Below, piece after piece: positions 25,199 to 37,960 of a stretch of DNA of 64,000 nt; positions within the stretch are counted from its first letter, which is position 1, and every line of letters begins with the position of its first letter. This DNA comes from Omphiscola glabra (Eukaryota > Mollusca > Gastropoda > Lymnaeidae), in NCBI GenBank assembly GCA_964017045.1, contig OZ024794.1:37968210-38032209 (forward strand), written 5' to 3'. The notes under the pieces were generated by a model, which saw only the letters and a list, made by a program, of their open reading frames with translations, ran no database searches and was not told the origin of the DNA. The translations under genes were made by a program, and so were the position numbers.

Positions 25199-26129
25199 TC
25201 TATCGTCTCTCGTAGACGGAAAGATGCCATACCATGGGAACATTCGTTAAGAATACCCTTTTAATTTAAAAAAAAATTGACAGTGTTACAAATTATCGCT
25301 ATAAGGCAAAACCTGTAAATTCTAGTTAACTGCGCCGAATTAAAAAGCTCGGAAGCTCTAGGTTTTCAAAAGTCACGACAATAATCATATAGAATCAAAG
25401 TGCCCTTACCACAATGTATGGGCAAAAAAGCTTTTCAATAAAGTAAATTCTTGGAAAGAAAAAAATCATAAATCTTATGAACAAGCAACATATTTAATGT
25501 CATAACTGAAATTGTAACCAAAACTAATTCTGATATGCTCTAGTAACTTGATTATGTCAATGTGTTCATTGGTCAAAATACCTTTGCGTTATGTTTATTC
25601 TTTGTAAATCAACATAGTAAGACATACAAATATATAGATAGATTTATTACATTCCAATTTGTTTTTCGAAACGAATCACTTATTACAAGTTGTTAAAAAC
25701 ATTTGCGTGTAAATATTTGGTTTCTGAATCGAAACCAGAATTAGCGACCTGTAAAGTATTCAAAACTCATAAAGTGTTAAGGTTTTATCTACATGCGGTT
25801 ATATCCAACTGTTGTTAAACACGCATATTATTAGTTACTCATCTTTTACTAGGGATAATTAGTGGAAAATGAAGAATCTAGTTGCGATTGACCAATCTCT
25901 CAACTACCTTAAACATTTTATATTCATTAATAGACAATAACAATTTAACAAGTATAAAAATCGACTCTTTCATAGTTTAATTCAGTGTATAATATACTAT
26001 ATAATATAGACCGCCAAACAATGGCGACAGTAATGCATGAAATTCCAATCTAATAAAGCTTCTTGAGAAAACATGCACTCAGGTAATGCACTTTAAAATA
26101 TTCCCAATTTGTGCTGAAAATGTCGCATA
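25199..26129. other. AT-rich sequence, no feature
   Basis: LINE 3' tail at the start, then AT-rich DNA without frames or repeats I recognise. Confidence 0.45.
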
Positions 26130-26740
26130 AGTGATGGAGTCGGTGGGCCGTCGAGCGTGAGCTCTTAATGCCCCCCGGCACCCCCCCACACAATCCAGCG
26201 CACTGAAGGACTTAACCCGAAGCCAGCCCGTGCGGAAGGGCGCCGGGAACCTCCCCCTTGACCTAGGGGAGGCCCGGTCGACCGAGGACGCTGCGTTTAA
26301 AGCGTCCGCCGTCCACTCTCTGTGGGTCAGGACGGCTTTACTTCCACTCCGGGGGGTTGGTGTTGCGTTGCCATTCCCCACCGCCCAGGGAGTCTTTCGG
26401 TCGGGACGTTTGTAGTGGCGGGACGAAACGGTTGCCTAGGAGCGGCTTTCTCACAGCCGCGTAGCTAAAATCATCGGCATAGGTTTTGATGGCCACCCAA
26501 GCCTCATATCCATTAACAACAACTAGTAATCATGTTAGTGGCAGCTCCCGTTGCGTTGGGAGTCATGCGTTTGGCCGGGGTTTTTTTAGCTTCGGGGGAC
26601 AAGTCCCCCTACTAGTCTGCCACGCCACGAAGAGGCAAAACCCCATGTGGACGCCCCCAAGTCTCCTCGGGGACGCTGCCGCTTACGCAGCACAGACCCA
26701 ATTTGTGCTACCCCGTTACGCCACCGCACCTGAACTATAA
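26130..26740 (+). other. GC-rich block, possible LINE 5' region
   Basis: Base composition rises sharply above its surroundings. Opposing open frames (26079-26381 minus; 26486-26740 plus) have no motif I know and look like products of high GC. It directly precedes LINE C-terminal sequence on the plus strand, so it may be the 5' part of an internally deleted copy. It shares the short word GCTCCTAGGCAACC (inverted) with the GC-rich insert at 63151. Confidence 0.35.
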
Positions 26741-26744
26741 TAAT

Positions 26745-27275
26745 ATTCTAATGTCCCAACCCCTTTTATACCGCATTAGCAACTCCGTGCTACCGCTGCT
26801 TACATGACCTAGCAGCATCCTATCGCAAAGCTCTCCTGACGCTTTACGTACCCACTAGATCACTCCGTTCATCCGATAGTGACATACTCTGGATACCGCG
26901 TGTTCGCCTTGAGACCTACGGAAGGCGCTTTTGCTGGCCCAAGAATCTGGAACGGCCTTCCTGTCACTCTTAGAAACAACCAGACACTGCAGTCTTTAAA
27001 ACTGATTTGAAAACATGTCTTTTTTGCACTCACCTGCTCGGGTGATGTAGTTTACCTCCTTGTTTCCAGCTTGCTCATATTCCTCGATGTATTGTTCATT
27101 GTACTGTCCATTGGCTTGTATAGTTTTGATGGTGTTGTGTTTTGTAGTTTAATGTGGAGAAATGTAAATTGTCATATGTTGTTGACTCTGTACCGCGCTT
27201 CGAGCCTTAAATAGGGATGAAGCGTGTTTTTGTAATGAACTTTATTATTATTATTATATTTATTAAACCACCTTT
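26745..27275 (+). mobile_element. LINE RT C-terminus and 3' end with (TTA)n tail
   Basis: Plus frames give YRCLHDLAASYRKALLTL, YVPTRSLRSSDSDILWIP, then with a frameshift AGPRIWNGLPVTLRNNQTLQ. These are the end of a jockey/CR1-type RT. After a 3' untranslated stretch the copy ends in TTATTATTATTA at about 27241-27262. It is 5' truncated or internally deleted and frame-broken. Confidence 0.8.
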
Positions 27276-27519
27276 TTCCGTATAATAAAAGAAGATACTA
27301 CGGACCCTAACCCTAACCCGATAATTTAAAGAATCTCATTAGCGCAGTTATCGGTAATTTAGTGAAATCAATTCCATTTCTTCAATATTTCTATATTTTG
27401 AGAGCATAAGATCAATGAATTGATAATTCTGGCTCCTATGTTTCAGAGGGGTTCGCGATGTAACTGTGCATAGTTTTGAATGGGATACTTCACTGGTTGC
27501 AATGGCTACTCAGCAATAG
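27276..27519. other. spacer
   Basis: AT-rich; contains ACCCTAACCCTAACCC at about 27307, too short to call telomeric. Confidence 0.4.
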
Positions 27520-27930
27520 TATTATGAACTGGGTGTTGGAAGACTTGAGGCAATAGAAGAAAATGTGTCAAGTGTAGTCGACTCAACTGTTGCTTTTGGA
27601 AGCTTGATCCGATCCTTTATTGTCTGTTGCAGGAATGAGGAGCTTCTGTATTGAGTTCTTGTTCTTATTAGCCGGACCTGTATGTCGTAGCCTCGTCGCT
27701 GTCTAGGGGGAAAGGGATCAGTTTCTCTTTAATGCTGGAGCAGTGGACTAGCCCATATATTATCTTTACACATCATGGAGAGCCTGGATAGTCGTCGTCA
27801 TTCCTCCAATGGTGACCAGCCAGTGTTTCCAGCATGCTGCCAAAACTTGAGGTGTTTCTGTAGCGGTTCAGGACAAAGGTTGTTGCTCGTCGCTGGACCG
27901 CCTCCAACCTGTCGTTATTTGCGTGTTTTC
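27520..27930 (-). pseudogene. LINE RT C-terminal fragment
   Basis: The minus strand encodes LEAVQRRATTFVLNRYRNTS, then after frame breaks RRGYDIQVRLIRTRTQYRS, SFLQQTIKDRIKLPKATVE and TLDTFSS. This order (VQRRAARFV...RTQYRxxSFxPRTIxxWNxLP) ends many metazoan non-LTR RTs. A 5'-truncated, frameshifted copy; the open frame at 27773-28156 only partly follows it. Confidence 0.75.
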
Positions 27931-28017
27931 TATCGTGTTTTTTTTTTTTGTTAACCACCTGTAATGCGTTTTTTTTTTTTTTACATTTACCCAAAAAATA
28001 TATCTCCCGTTCGCACG

Positions 28018-28160
28018 CAGTGGTGTAGCTAGAATTAGTGCCGCACGGGACGGGGTAAGCTTTTGGCCACTTGCTTTTCACAAAGAAGCCCGCATGCACC
28101 GCTTCAAAGATTTGCCTAGATCTGCTATACTGGACATGAGCACGTTGACCAAGCATAATA
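28018..28160 (+). repeat. possible hAT end (CAGTGGTGTAGCTAG)
   Basis: CAGTGGTGTAGCTAGAATTAG at 28018 matches the hAT terminal consensus seen elsewhere in the window (CAGTGGCGTAGCTAGG). The partner end was not located. Confidence 0.35.
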
Positions 28161-29812
28161 TTGTCAAAAGCAACTTGGAAAATCCGTCGGTAGCGTTATA
28201 TGAAAATTAGCCCTGCTCCTAACATAATTTATTTAATGGTATCGTCCAATGAGAAGAGTAGGAGAAATAGAGGACGACCATGCTTCATTTCAAAGGACAA
28301 AATGGACAATTCCAGCATCACTAAACCCGAAGTGAGCACTTCAGGTAATGAATAATCGGAAGTAAATGTGGTTATTTATTTTAAAACTTAAACTATTTCT
28401 CGTGAAAGAGAATTAGCTGCACAATACTGCGCACTAAATACGCGCTATTTCTTAATTAATACACGTTATCTAAAGCCTAAATTCTGTTAATCTCTTTTAT
28501 TGGTTTTATGCGATTTTTTCTTAGAAGAAAAATCTCCTTGAACGAAAATATGAAATATTCCAGGGAGCTTTAGTGACAGACGAGGCCCACGTCAAGCGGA
28601 CGGATATAGTATGACGTCCATGGGGGCCTTCCAAAACGGGCAGAGTCACTGGGACAGGTGCTTCCGATCAGAGGGTGAATACTTTGACGTAGATTAGATG
28701 GTAATCAATGAAATCTGAGGTATAAAAAAGTGGCACAGAATGGGACTTATTTTTGGGTGGTTGGTTAGTACTTAATTGTTTTCAGTTAGTTATTATGTTA
28801 TAAATAATTTTATTACATACTTGTAGCGAGCGTGTAAAGAAAGTAAAATAGATCGACTTATCCAGACAAATACAATTTACACCACAGGTTCGTATGGACT
28901 AGGAAGAGAAAGGCTTTTAGAATGACGCAGGGGCGCGAGGATGCCATTTTGAGGGTTTCGTCTGGGTTCAATGGGAGGAATTGAGGAGAAAAAAAATGGG
29001 TGGGGGCGGGGTAACTTAGCTTTCCCCCGAAATTTTATATTTTTTCAATTCCATAATGTCGAAATGAAAGAGAAGTATTATTGGTTATATTATATTTAAA
29101 GAGAAATAAGGTATATTTGAAAATGTGAAATGTCGCATTTATCATTGCAGTCGGTCAGAGGAAGTGATTTACGTAAAAAAATTAACTGTTGTTCAAAGTG
29201 TGACTTATAACTGAATAAATTAGTTTTTAAAACGGAAAAAAAACTAGAGAAATGAAAGACATGGCATAATTGATACCGCGGGAAGAACATTTTCTCATTA
29301 TAATTCGCTGAAATAACATAAGCAATAGACCATATCAATGAAAATTGTCAAATATAAATTCTCTTTTTCACAAAATTTAAACCAATAATTAATAAAGTTA
29401 ATTTGCTATTTGTAATAAAAATCCTGTTAATTTTTAATCGATTCATGAAACCAAATGAATATAATCTAAATGACTTTTAAAGAAATTTATTGGACTAAAT
29501 GAAATATTTCGGGCACAAGTTCCCAAATTTTCTTAAGTTACTACCCCAGTTCATAGAAGCAAAGTGACCCGCCACCCAGAAACAGTAAAGCACTGATCCA
29601 TACTAAAACGAAAAAGTCGCTAATAAATGCGAGAACATAACAGTTTCAATTAACAAAGATCGAAACCATTTTTTACAAAGGAATTTTGTTTGAATGGAAA
29701 CGTGTGTCCAGCCTTATTCTTTAGTAGGAAACATAAAATATTTATAAATATTATGTAAATTTAATTTATACGCATATACAATATTTTTTTAATAAAAAAA
29801 ATTCTTGTTGTT
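28161..29812. other. AT-rich sequence, nothing recognised
   Basis: No gene-like frame; a GC-richer patch at 28590-28690 and a G-rich patch near 29000 have no identified source. Confidence 0.4.
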
Positions 29813-29840
29813 TTGATCAAGACATTTGCCGAAACGTTTA
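29813..29840 (+). ncRNA. second hammerhead-like core
   Basis: TTGATCA, AGACATTTGCC, GAAACGTT: close to the CUGAUGA...GAAAC arrangement of Penelope-associated hammerheads, with intact GAAA but two changes in the CUGAUGA box. Probably an inactive relic, if real. Confidence 0.25.
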
Positions 29841-31553
29841 CATTTGTATTATGTGTATCATTATTAAAGCTTAAACTGAATCATTTTATTGACAGTAATT
29901 GTTTGTGTCTTATTATGCTCTGTCTTTAAACGCTTTATTTATTCATCGTCACTGAGACAACTTTATTGATTTCAAATTAAGTTAAGTGAACGTACAAACC
30001 TAATCAATTTTGGTCAACATAAAGTTGGATGAGCTAGGCTTGCATTTTCATGGATATATAATGATGAATTAAAATACATTTCATGAAGATAGAATAGCCC
30101 ATGATGTCAACAAATGACAAGAATAGGTTTGCTAATTTCTGAACATCGAGTCGGAATATTCTCGTCTTGACTTTCAAAACGTCATTGATTCGTTTCCTAG
30201 ATTAAAACGCCCTGAAAAGACTTTCAACTGAAATATACATTTTACAACAATTTATCTGGCAAAAAATCTAAGAAAACTGTTTTTTATTCATATGTTAATA
30301 TTTCCTATTAGAGGTTGTTAAATGTAAATATGATCACGTTTGAACATTACACCACGCGCCCCCCCCCCTTTTCCCAACATTTTGAAACCTAAATCAGTCG
30401 CGTAGCTAGGTTTTTTGAAACCCGGGGCATAACAAATTTTTGCCACTACCCGTGCGACTAAAAATCTCTGAATTTGGGCGAAAATGTCAATAGATAGCAA
30501 AAGTCCTACCCTAGGCGAAATGCCCCCTCGTCCCTCTTCCTACGCCACTGTCCCAGAGACTTATGTTCGCCTAAAACTATCAAATTTGTCTACACATGGG
30601 GCGTACGCTACAAGTTAGGAAACACTGGTTAACGGTGACAACTTCATTTAACTGTCATAAGGGTTTATAAATAAATTGATTTTTAATTACTTTTTAAGGG
30701 GCTGAAGAAGGTAGGGTTTAAGACTCACTTTACGCACGCATAGGGAGTGTCAACAAAAGTTATGGTGCAACAAGGTGTTGGATTTGTCTAAAATCTGACT
30801 TTTTATTCAGGTGTTTGACCCTTAAAATAATCAATATACTAAACAATTGTACAATGTTTACGTAAAATGTGCCACAGCTTCACTATCAATTTTTACTTCC
30901 ACATTTTGTAGTTTATTATTGCTCTCAGTGATAACTTTGTCCAGCTTCTGAAAATGATTAATCAACTAATAGCACATGCATAGCCTTAAATTTTACACAC
31001 ACATACAAACGAGCACTCACACACATAAACATACACACACACATAAAACACACATACGGAAAACATGGAAATGGGTCAAATCTATTATAACTGAATTAAA
31101 CATAATCGTTCTTAATTTCTTTAAATGGTTTTAAGCAAAATGAGAATGAACATTTAATTAACTGTCAGTTGGCATGTGTTTTCTTCGTTTTTAAATAAAG
31201 AAATGTTAAAAATTAATTATTATCAATAATAAACTCTTTGATGCAACATATATTGCTTTATACATTATATATGACTCACTTTGCTAAAACCACACCGTAA
31301 TTATTTGGCATGTGCCCTGTTCTGACCCCGATCCCCGGAAATGTCGAATATTACACATCAGGTCAATGAAACGGAACCATGACCAAATAGACATTTAAAA
31401 AAAAATTATAATCATGTTTACATATTAATATGGCTTGAATTAAATAAATAGAGCTGTGACCAGCGATTGATACGAACTTAACAAATGCTAACTGAAACTG
31501 CTAAGTTTTGAAAATAATAATGTTCTCGTTGCTAATTATGTGTGATCTTAGCC
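29841..31553. other. AT-rich sequence with a C-rich repeat piece and CA-rich patch
   Basis: 30340-30560 has C tracts, GTCGCGTAGCTAGG and, at the right, CCTACGCCACTG, so it may be a small hAT-type MITE with eroded ends (no matching target duplication). 31000-31065 is rich in CACA. No gene is seen. Confidence 0.4.
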
Positions 31554-31561
31554 ATTATGAT

Positions 31562-34500
31562 CAGGGTTTCTTTCAGGCATACCTCCGGGGGGGGGGGGGC
31601 AACGCCCCACCCCCGGAGCATGTCAAGTGCCCCCCGGGGGGAAAATGTGTAAGAAAAAATCATTTTAAAAAAAAACTACTCTAAATTTAATTTTATAACA
31701 TTTTTAAAAGTTATTGAAATGTGTGCCTTTCATCGATTACAATTATTGGAACAAATCAAATATCGCTGAATATAGTTTTACTAAGTAATAAACATGTGCA
31801 ATCTGTTTTTAAATTATATTGTATAATAGCATCATGCTTTAAAAAATCATTTTTAGCAAACATTTTAATGTATTAGATTCCATAGATGTATACTGACTTA
31901 GATAAAATGAAAATTAAAAAAAAATAATAATAATAATTTTAAAACACAAAATTAGGAATTTACCGGTTGCATACAAATAGTGAACATTTCATCAATAATT
32001 ATTACATCGAGTGTTTCTAATTTTTTAACACAGTTTCGGGAACAGAGTAAAATGATTTTTATTAAAAAAATAGTCTTTATTTATTAAATCCCCAACGACT
32101 TTTCTCTGTTAATATGATACTAATAAACAATCTTCCCCAGCTGTTGGCACTATTTAGAAAAAATTATTTTAAGATGCTAATCCAGTAGAAAGAATATATA
32201 TATTTAAACAACGAATTAAAAAAATCGAGTATTTCGATTATCTTGTAAATACCATTTTTTGTAGTAGTTAAAAAAAAATTATATGGAATTGTTAAAAAAT
32301 TGTTTTCAAGTATAATATCGAATAGGCAAGTTTTAATGATCTGAAGCAAATTATAGTAGTCTAAAAATCTTAATAAACATTTCAATCAACTGAATATTGA
32401 GAATTTAAACTTTAATTTTATACGAAAAAAAATCACACATTAATAAATATATGATGTCTTTTGTAAACAGTTCATGACTTCTGAACTATTATGTCGGTTT
32501 CATATGATTTATAAATAAATACCAATTTTGAAAACCCATAAAGATATAGTCTATAGCCTTTTGTACAGAAAAGCTCTTTTTCTTTTTGACTTTGGTGAAA
32601 CTTGGAAATATTTAGAAATAAACGTATGTTGTTGGATTTTCTTTTTCGTTCAAAATGTAAAACTATTTTAGCATTTCTTTTTTGAGATGGATCCCTTTTT
32701 TGGAAGGAATTCTTTTTTTTTAATTAAAAAATATTTTGTAGTAATTTCATTATTTTTATGTAGTTGACCCCCAAAATATTTTAAAATAATAACTTTAAAA
32801 ATACATTACTTTTCAATTTAAAATATTTTTTTTGCATAACACACTTAGTCAAGCAGAGACGTCGCTTGACTTTATATGGGCCCGTGCTACTTTTCGGTTT
32901 TGTCCTTCTTACCTAGCAGTAAAAGTTGATAATTTAATGTAATTACAGCCCAACTTTAAACCCCTAAAATATACGAGGCCCCATGCAGCTATACGGGTTG
33001 CAGACCTCACACGATGGCTATTAGGTCAAATGACACATAAAATCTTAACTAACATCTCTCCCGTTGTTCTACAGTTAAGTGTATAATGATGCGAAACTAA
33101 ATTTAACTAGGGTATGTAAAAAAATGCATTCTTGCATTTTGAATTTATCAATAAATTTCCGGGGCCTATAAAGTTTTAAGGGGCGAGTATAAGCTAAGGA
33201 GTATCTCTCTATAAAAAAACATACCCTAAGGGCTCCCAACTGGACTGAATTTATATAATATTGTGCTGGTGGATGAGTTAGTGATGTCCTGTTATTATCG
33301 TTATTTCTAGCGCTTCCCACCCAAATGTCTGAAATGTTTACATCAGTGGCGCTTCATCCCATTTAGGACCCTGGCCTGCTCCATAACATTCTTCCATTGG
33401 GATCGATCCATCGCTTTACACCTCCATGTGCGAACCCCAACCTTTGTAAGCCCTTCTCTACATCGTCAATCCATCTCAGTCTTGGTCGACCGTTGAGCCG
33501 TCTGCCCCTAGGTTTCTGCCTGTAGATCGTTTTTGTTGCTCCAGAATCCGGCATCCTTTCAATGTGTCCTGCCTAGGGCAGTATGCCTTTTTTATATTGA
33601 TGTGACTATGGATGTGTGTTTGTACAATTGATATAGCTCTTGGTTTGTACTGATTCCAAAAACAAAATTGTCTATCATGGGGTCATATATTTATTTGACC
33701 GTCACATCTTCAAGTTCCCTGAAAGTTTTAATTATATCATCAATGCTGTTTCTACCAACAAGCGCTATATCGTCTGAGTAGGCCAGGTATTGCAGAGGCT
33801 GGCTTTATAAAGTTCCTTATGGTTGTTCTCTACCACCTCTCAAGTGCTCGCACGTATGTTTCTAATGCTTTTTTTCTAAAGTGATGTTTGAAAGAATACA
33901 CGGATTTCCTTGTCTGAGGCCCAGATTGATTGGGAACTCATTCAAGTACTCTCTCTGTACCTTGATTCTACTTTTGTAGTTATCCATCGTCATATGTATG
34001 AGTCGGGTAAGTTTGTTAAGGACTCCAAGTTCCAGCACAGCATCGTTCATGTATTTCCTGTCTATGCTATCATAAGCTGATTTGTAGTCCACATATAGTT
34101 GGTGTATGTTGATGTATTCTTAGCATTTTTTACGAGACATCTAACAGAAATTCCCCTTCACACATTGTCTTAAAGATACACTGAATACAGTGCATGATAC
34201 CCTCACTATGTAACTCTTGTTACCAGTGAAATATCTGCATAAACACCAGGCACAGAAACATTGCAAATCCCATCTACATTCATAGGAGCCATAATGATCA
34301 ATAAATTGATCATGGGCCCTTAATATACAGAAAAAGAAGAAGAAAAATTTGCACCACAATGCATCACTGCATTTTGAATTTATTATTTTTAAATTAAGGT
34401 GACCCCTGCCCACACTTTTGCTCAAACTCTTCGGATTCCTCAATTTCTGCTACCCCTTCCCCTTTCCCTGACGTCGATCAATGTGACTACCGGGTTGAAT

Positions 34501-35183
34501 CTAATCTTGTGTCAAATGATTTTCTTCGGCACACCACAACCAGAATGAATTTAGTTTATGTATGGCACTGAGCGCCATAATGCCTCCCCTGACGCTTGAA
34601 AAATTATTTTCCCCGATCAATGAAAGTCTTATCAAAACATTTGAATCATGTATACTCCAAATGCACCTCTTGATTGTTAAATAATCACACATTTTCTGCT
34701 GCCCTACTTCCCGATAAAAATTACTTGCCATGACAGCCAAATTTGGTGCTGATATATACACTGGGCAGTGGCGTGCCTAGTTTTAGCGCCATCCTAGGTG
34801 GGTTAACTTTTTAGCCACGCTACCTTTCTCGATAGAAACTCTGCAGATGTCCGAAAATCCCGCCACTCTATCTAAAGAAAAAATGACATCTGGGAAGACC
34901 AAATTTTCGCCCCCCCCCCCCACTTCTATGTCACTAACGTGAGTCTTTGGTGACAGGGGACAAGATTCATTTTTACGCCCCCACCCCTCCGCAAAACTCT
35001 GAAACGTATTATTTTCATCCATTAACACTATAGCCCATTAGATGCCCCCGCTAGTCTGGCGCCCGGGACCATATGTCCCATCTGCCACCCCTAGCTACGC
35101 CTCTGGCCACTGACAACTGGCACTGTCCCCCCGAACATCAAAAGTGCCCCCCCCCCCGGGGAAAATTTCTGAAAGAAACACTG
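31562..35183 (+). mobile_element. complete non-autonomous hAT-type element with 8-bp TSD
   Basis: The left end CAGGGTTTCTTTCAGGCAT and the reverse complement of the right end CAGTGTTTCTTTCAGAAAT match at 16 of 19 positions and fit the hAT CAGNG rule. ATTATGAT occurs immediately outside both ends (31554-31561 and 35184-35191), an exact 8-bp target duplication, the hAT length. Subterminal G/C tracts form the CCCCGGGG-rich ends shared with other copies here. No transposase frame is present. An RTE fragment is nested within, and a CAGTGGCGTGCCTAG...GGCCACTG segment (about 34767-35112) may be an older nested MITE. Confidence 0.85.
33343..34125 (-). pseudogene. RTE-type LINE fragment nested in the hAT element
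   Basis: The minus strand encodes LYVDYKSAYDSIDRKY, INLGLRQGNP, then LQYLAYSDDIALVGRNSIDD (YSDD catalytic box), and at the end GRPRLRWIDDVEKGLQRLG and DRSQWKNVMEQARVLNGMK with a stop near 33343. These follow RTE RT order, with a large internal deletion between the palm and the C-terminal part, and several frameshifts. hAT family sequence continues on both sides when compared with 20970-23870, which lacks the insert. Confidence 0.85.
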
Positions 35184-35191
35184 ATTATGAT

Positions 35192-35779
35192 ACGGACACT
35201 TCCTGTTTACAGTAAACAGTTTATGTTTCCCTTCACATAGTAACAGTAATATTTAACCCAGCGTTGGCCTTTGTATGTTTACGTTCGTGTGGCGTTTTAT
35301 GTGGTTCCTAAAAGCTTTCGATTCTCGGCGCCCTTGCTGAATTTTTCCCATGCACTATTTCAAATTCTAACGAGTACACTTCGAAATGAAAATGCATCTA
35401 TTTTAATTAAACAGTTGGTTGTCAATAAATAAACTCGTATGTAGGTAACGAAGCGCCATCTATTACCAAGCGTAGGATATTCTGCCAACAAAAATTACTA
35501 AAGTGAGTTACTGGTTTGCATCAAGCTAGATGGACGGTCACGTTGGATTAAAAGTGGAAATAAAATTAACATTTTTTTAAAAATAAGGGTAGAGATGAAA
35601 GCTCATATTAACTTACACAAAAAAGGGGATGGGCCTCCAAAAACGTTAGGGCTCAATCCTAGTAATAACTCACACAACATTAGCATCTCTAATAAAATTT
35701 AAAGCTTCAATTTCCTTTCGAAATAAATTCTATTTACTTGATCCTTTTTCCAAGGTTGTGTGGGAGGTAAGTTATGTTT
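35192..35779. other. AT-rich spacer
   Basis: No recognisable feature between the hAT target duplication and the LINE remains. Confidence 0.4.
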
Positions 35780-37960
35780 AAACAATGCTAAGTATTGGAT
35801 TTTTTGAAAATGTCCAATGTTGTTGCGAAGATGACAAGGATACATTCAAGCCGATTTGCTACCTGGCAAGCTTTCCCGCACTTATGAAACACGTTGTTTT
35901 TATTCTAGGTATATTTGAATCTATTTGGCTTTCTTGGTGTGCGCTTTATTTGGGCTTGAGTGATGCATTTACTTCAAGGATTGTAATCCAACAGTGAGTC
36001 TGTCTCGGCAGTTTGTACGATCCATAGCAAGTGTTTCCCACAAACTTAGGTCGATGTCCATGGATTTAAGTGAAGCTTTTAGATAGTATTTAAAAGATTT
36101 TTTTCTGCCCAGCAGCTGCGCGTTTTGCTCTGGAGAAATCACTAAACATTAGTTTTTAAGGAAATCTGCTGTCTGGAATTCTCGCAACACGCACTGCCCA
36201 TCTTGCTTGTCCTTTTTGTAGGAACGTGTGGGTGCTGTAAAGTCAGCCTTTTATAGGAACTCTTTTTCAGGGACTTTTTTCTACCAACTTATGCCATAAA
36301 GTTTATGAAGACAGCGTTTATGGTTTAGTTGTCTTGCGTGTCTTCTGTACACTGTCTACGTCTCGCTAGAAAATATGAGAAGTTAATACGATTACTCTAT
36401 ATGCTTTCCGCTTAGTAACACGATTAAGACACCTTCGCTCCCAGACACTTGCGAAGCCTACCGAATGCAAAATTTTCTTTGGAAATTAAGAGAACTCCAA
36501 TAACTATTTCTTTAACTTTCGTAATGGCTTGCAGTCGCCTAAGATTAAATAGCTACGCGTCTGTCTTGTAACTTATAGGAATGTCATCATTAAGCATTGA
36601 TAAAATGCCATGCTAAAAAGTGTTTGGGCTAGAATACAACTTTGTATTACGCCATTTAGTTACTGGAAAAACCACAGACACAACTCCAGAATACATCACC
36701 CTAGCATCATAACCTTCATGGAGATGACGTAATATTGTAATAAATCTACTTGGGCAGACAAATATGCATAGACAATATTTGATTGAGTCAAATGCCTTGG
36801 TCATATCCCAAAAAAATATGATGAGCAGGCTTGTGAGGTGCTCTTGAATTTTTTTTCTGGAGCTAGCTTTCTACATATATGTCAGCTGTGCCCCGTTCTG
36901 AATGGAATCCACATTTGCTTTCAGGAAGTAGTGCTTGCTTAAGGTGTATTTGTAAACGACTAAGTAGGACTCTGGACATGACCTTACCAGCGATAGAAAT
37001 GAGAGAAATGCCTCGATAGCTGTCATAGGTTTGGCGACTGCCCTATATTTGCATTCTTGATTTGCTGAGGACAGTATTATCTTTTTACATAGTTCTATTA
37101 GTATTTTTGTCAGCACCGGGCCTCCTTCTTAGTATATGTCGACAGGAATTGCATCTTGTCCCGGGGATTTATTTGAGGAGAGATCTAGTCTATCTCTTGG
37201 ATGATCTCCACCTGAAGTAAACAAGCAATGGCATTACCGTTTGTTGCAACCAAACAGTTAAGAACTTAACAAAAGTGTTCTTTCTAAAATCTGACTGTTG
37301 TTGTCAGTATCTGAGTTCCATCTTTGTTAAGGATAAGCAAGCCATTAATATGTCCATATTCTACTTTAATGGCATCGTATAAAAGTTTAGTATCATGTCT
37401 ATCGGCAAAGCCTTGAATTTTAGAGCCACGTGTCCTGCATTTCACGATGTTTATTTAACACGTTCTGTTTTTTTTTCTGAGAGCGTCTTTCTCTACCTGG
37501 GACGGTGGGTTGTTTTTATAAGATCTCAGCACATGATGTTTTATGCGTTGGTGTGACTATATCTCCTTATCATTTTCATCACACGGATATTTATTTATGA
37601 GGTTTGTTGGTCAGAGATGTTCTAGAGCAGTGGAGTAGAAAGTATCTCTCAATTTTAACAATTTGGAATCAATATTTTCATTTTCCCAGGGATTGTCGCT
37701 CAGCTTGCGTTCAAGTTCAGAGGAACACTTTTCAGCTATGTTTGTATATTTAAGCTTGTTGATATTAAGCATTATTTTAAATTTCTGGCCCTGAAATTTA
37801 AATTTGGTTGTTATAAGTGGATTGTCAGGACCACACATAGCTTTGGTTATTATATTTAAATGCCAAATACAATAAAAATCCCACGCTGAATTCCCATGTG
37901 CAGGCTTAATAAACTTTATTATTGTATTTGCATAATTAAATATTAACACAAAGAAATTTA
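35780..37960 (-). pseudogene. decayed LINE: linker, RT and C-terminal region
   Basis: From 37949 the minus strand shows the endonuclease-RT linker (MCGPDNPLITTKFKFQG), then AIPVDIY and LTKILIELCKKI, then RT pieces KVMSRVLLSRLQIHL, DMTKAFDSIK and ITILRHLHEGYDARV, and finally LKASLKSMDIDLSLWETLA, MDRTNCRDRL and a degraded zinc-finger end near 35785. The order is that of a common invertebrate LINE. Stops and frameshifts occur throughout and the YADD box is not recoverable. It is the longest LINE copy in the window. Confidence 0.8.

Noticed and set aside
26079..26740. GC-rich frames as possible novel proteins
   Set aside because: Opposing frames in a GC-rich block with no motif; more likely LINE 5' sequence.
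27301..27325. Interstitial telomere repeat (ACCCTAACCCTAACCC)
   Set aside because: Only about two and a half units; within chance and common background.
30394..30551. Small hAT MITE with CAGTC and CACTG ends
   Set aside because: Ends resemble hAT termini but the flanking 8-mers do not match, so only noted within a spacer entry.
35785..35997. Plus-strand 70-codon frame
   Set aside because: Lies opposite the degraded C-terminus of a minus-strand LINE and has no motif.
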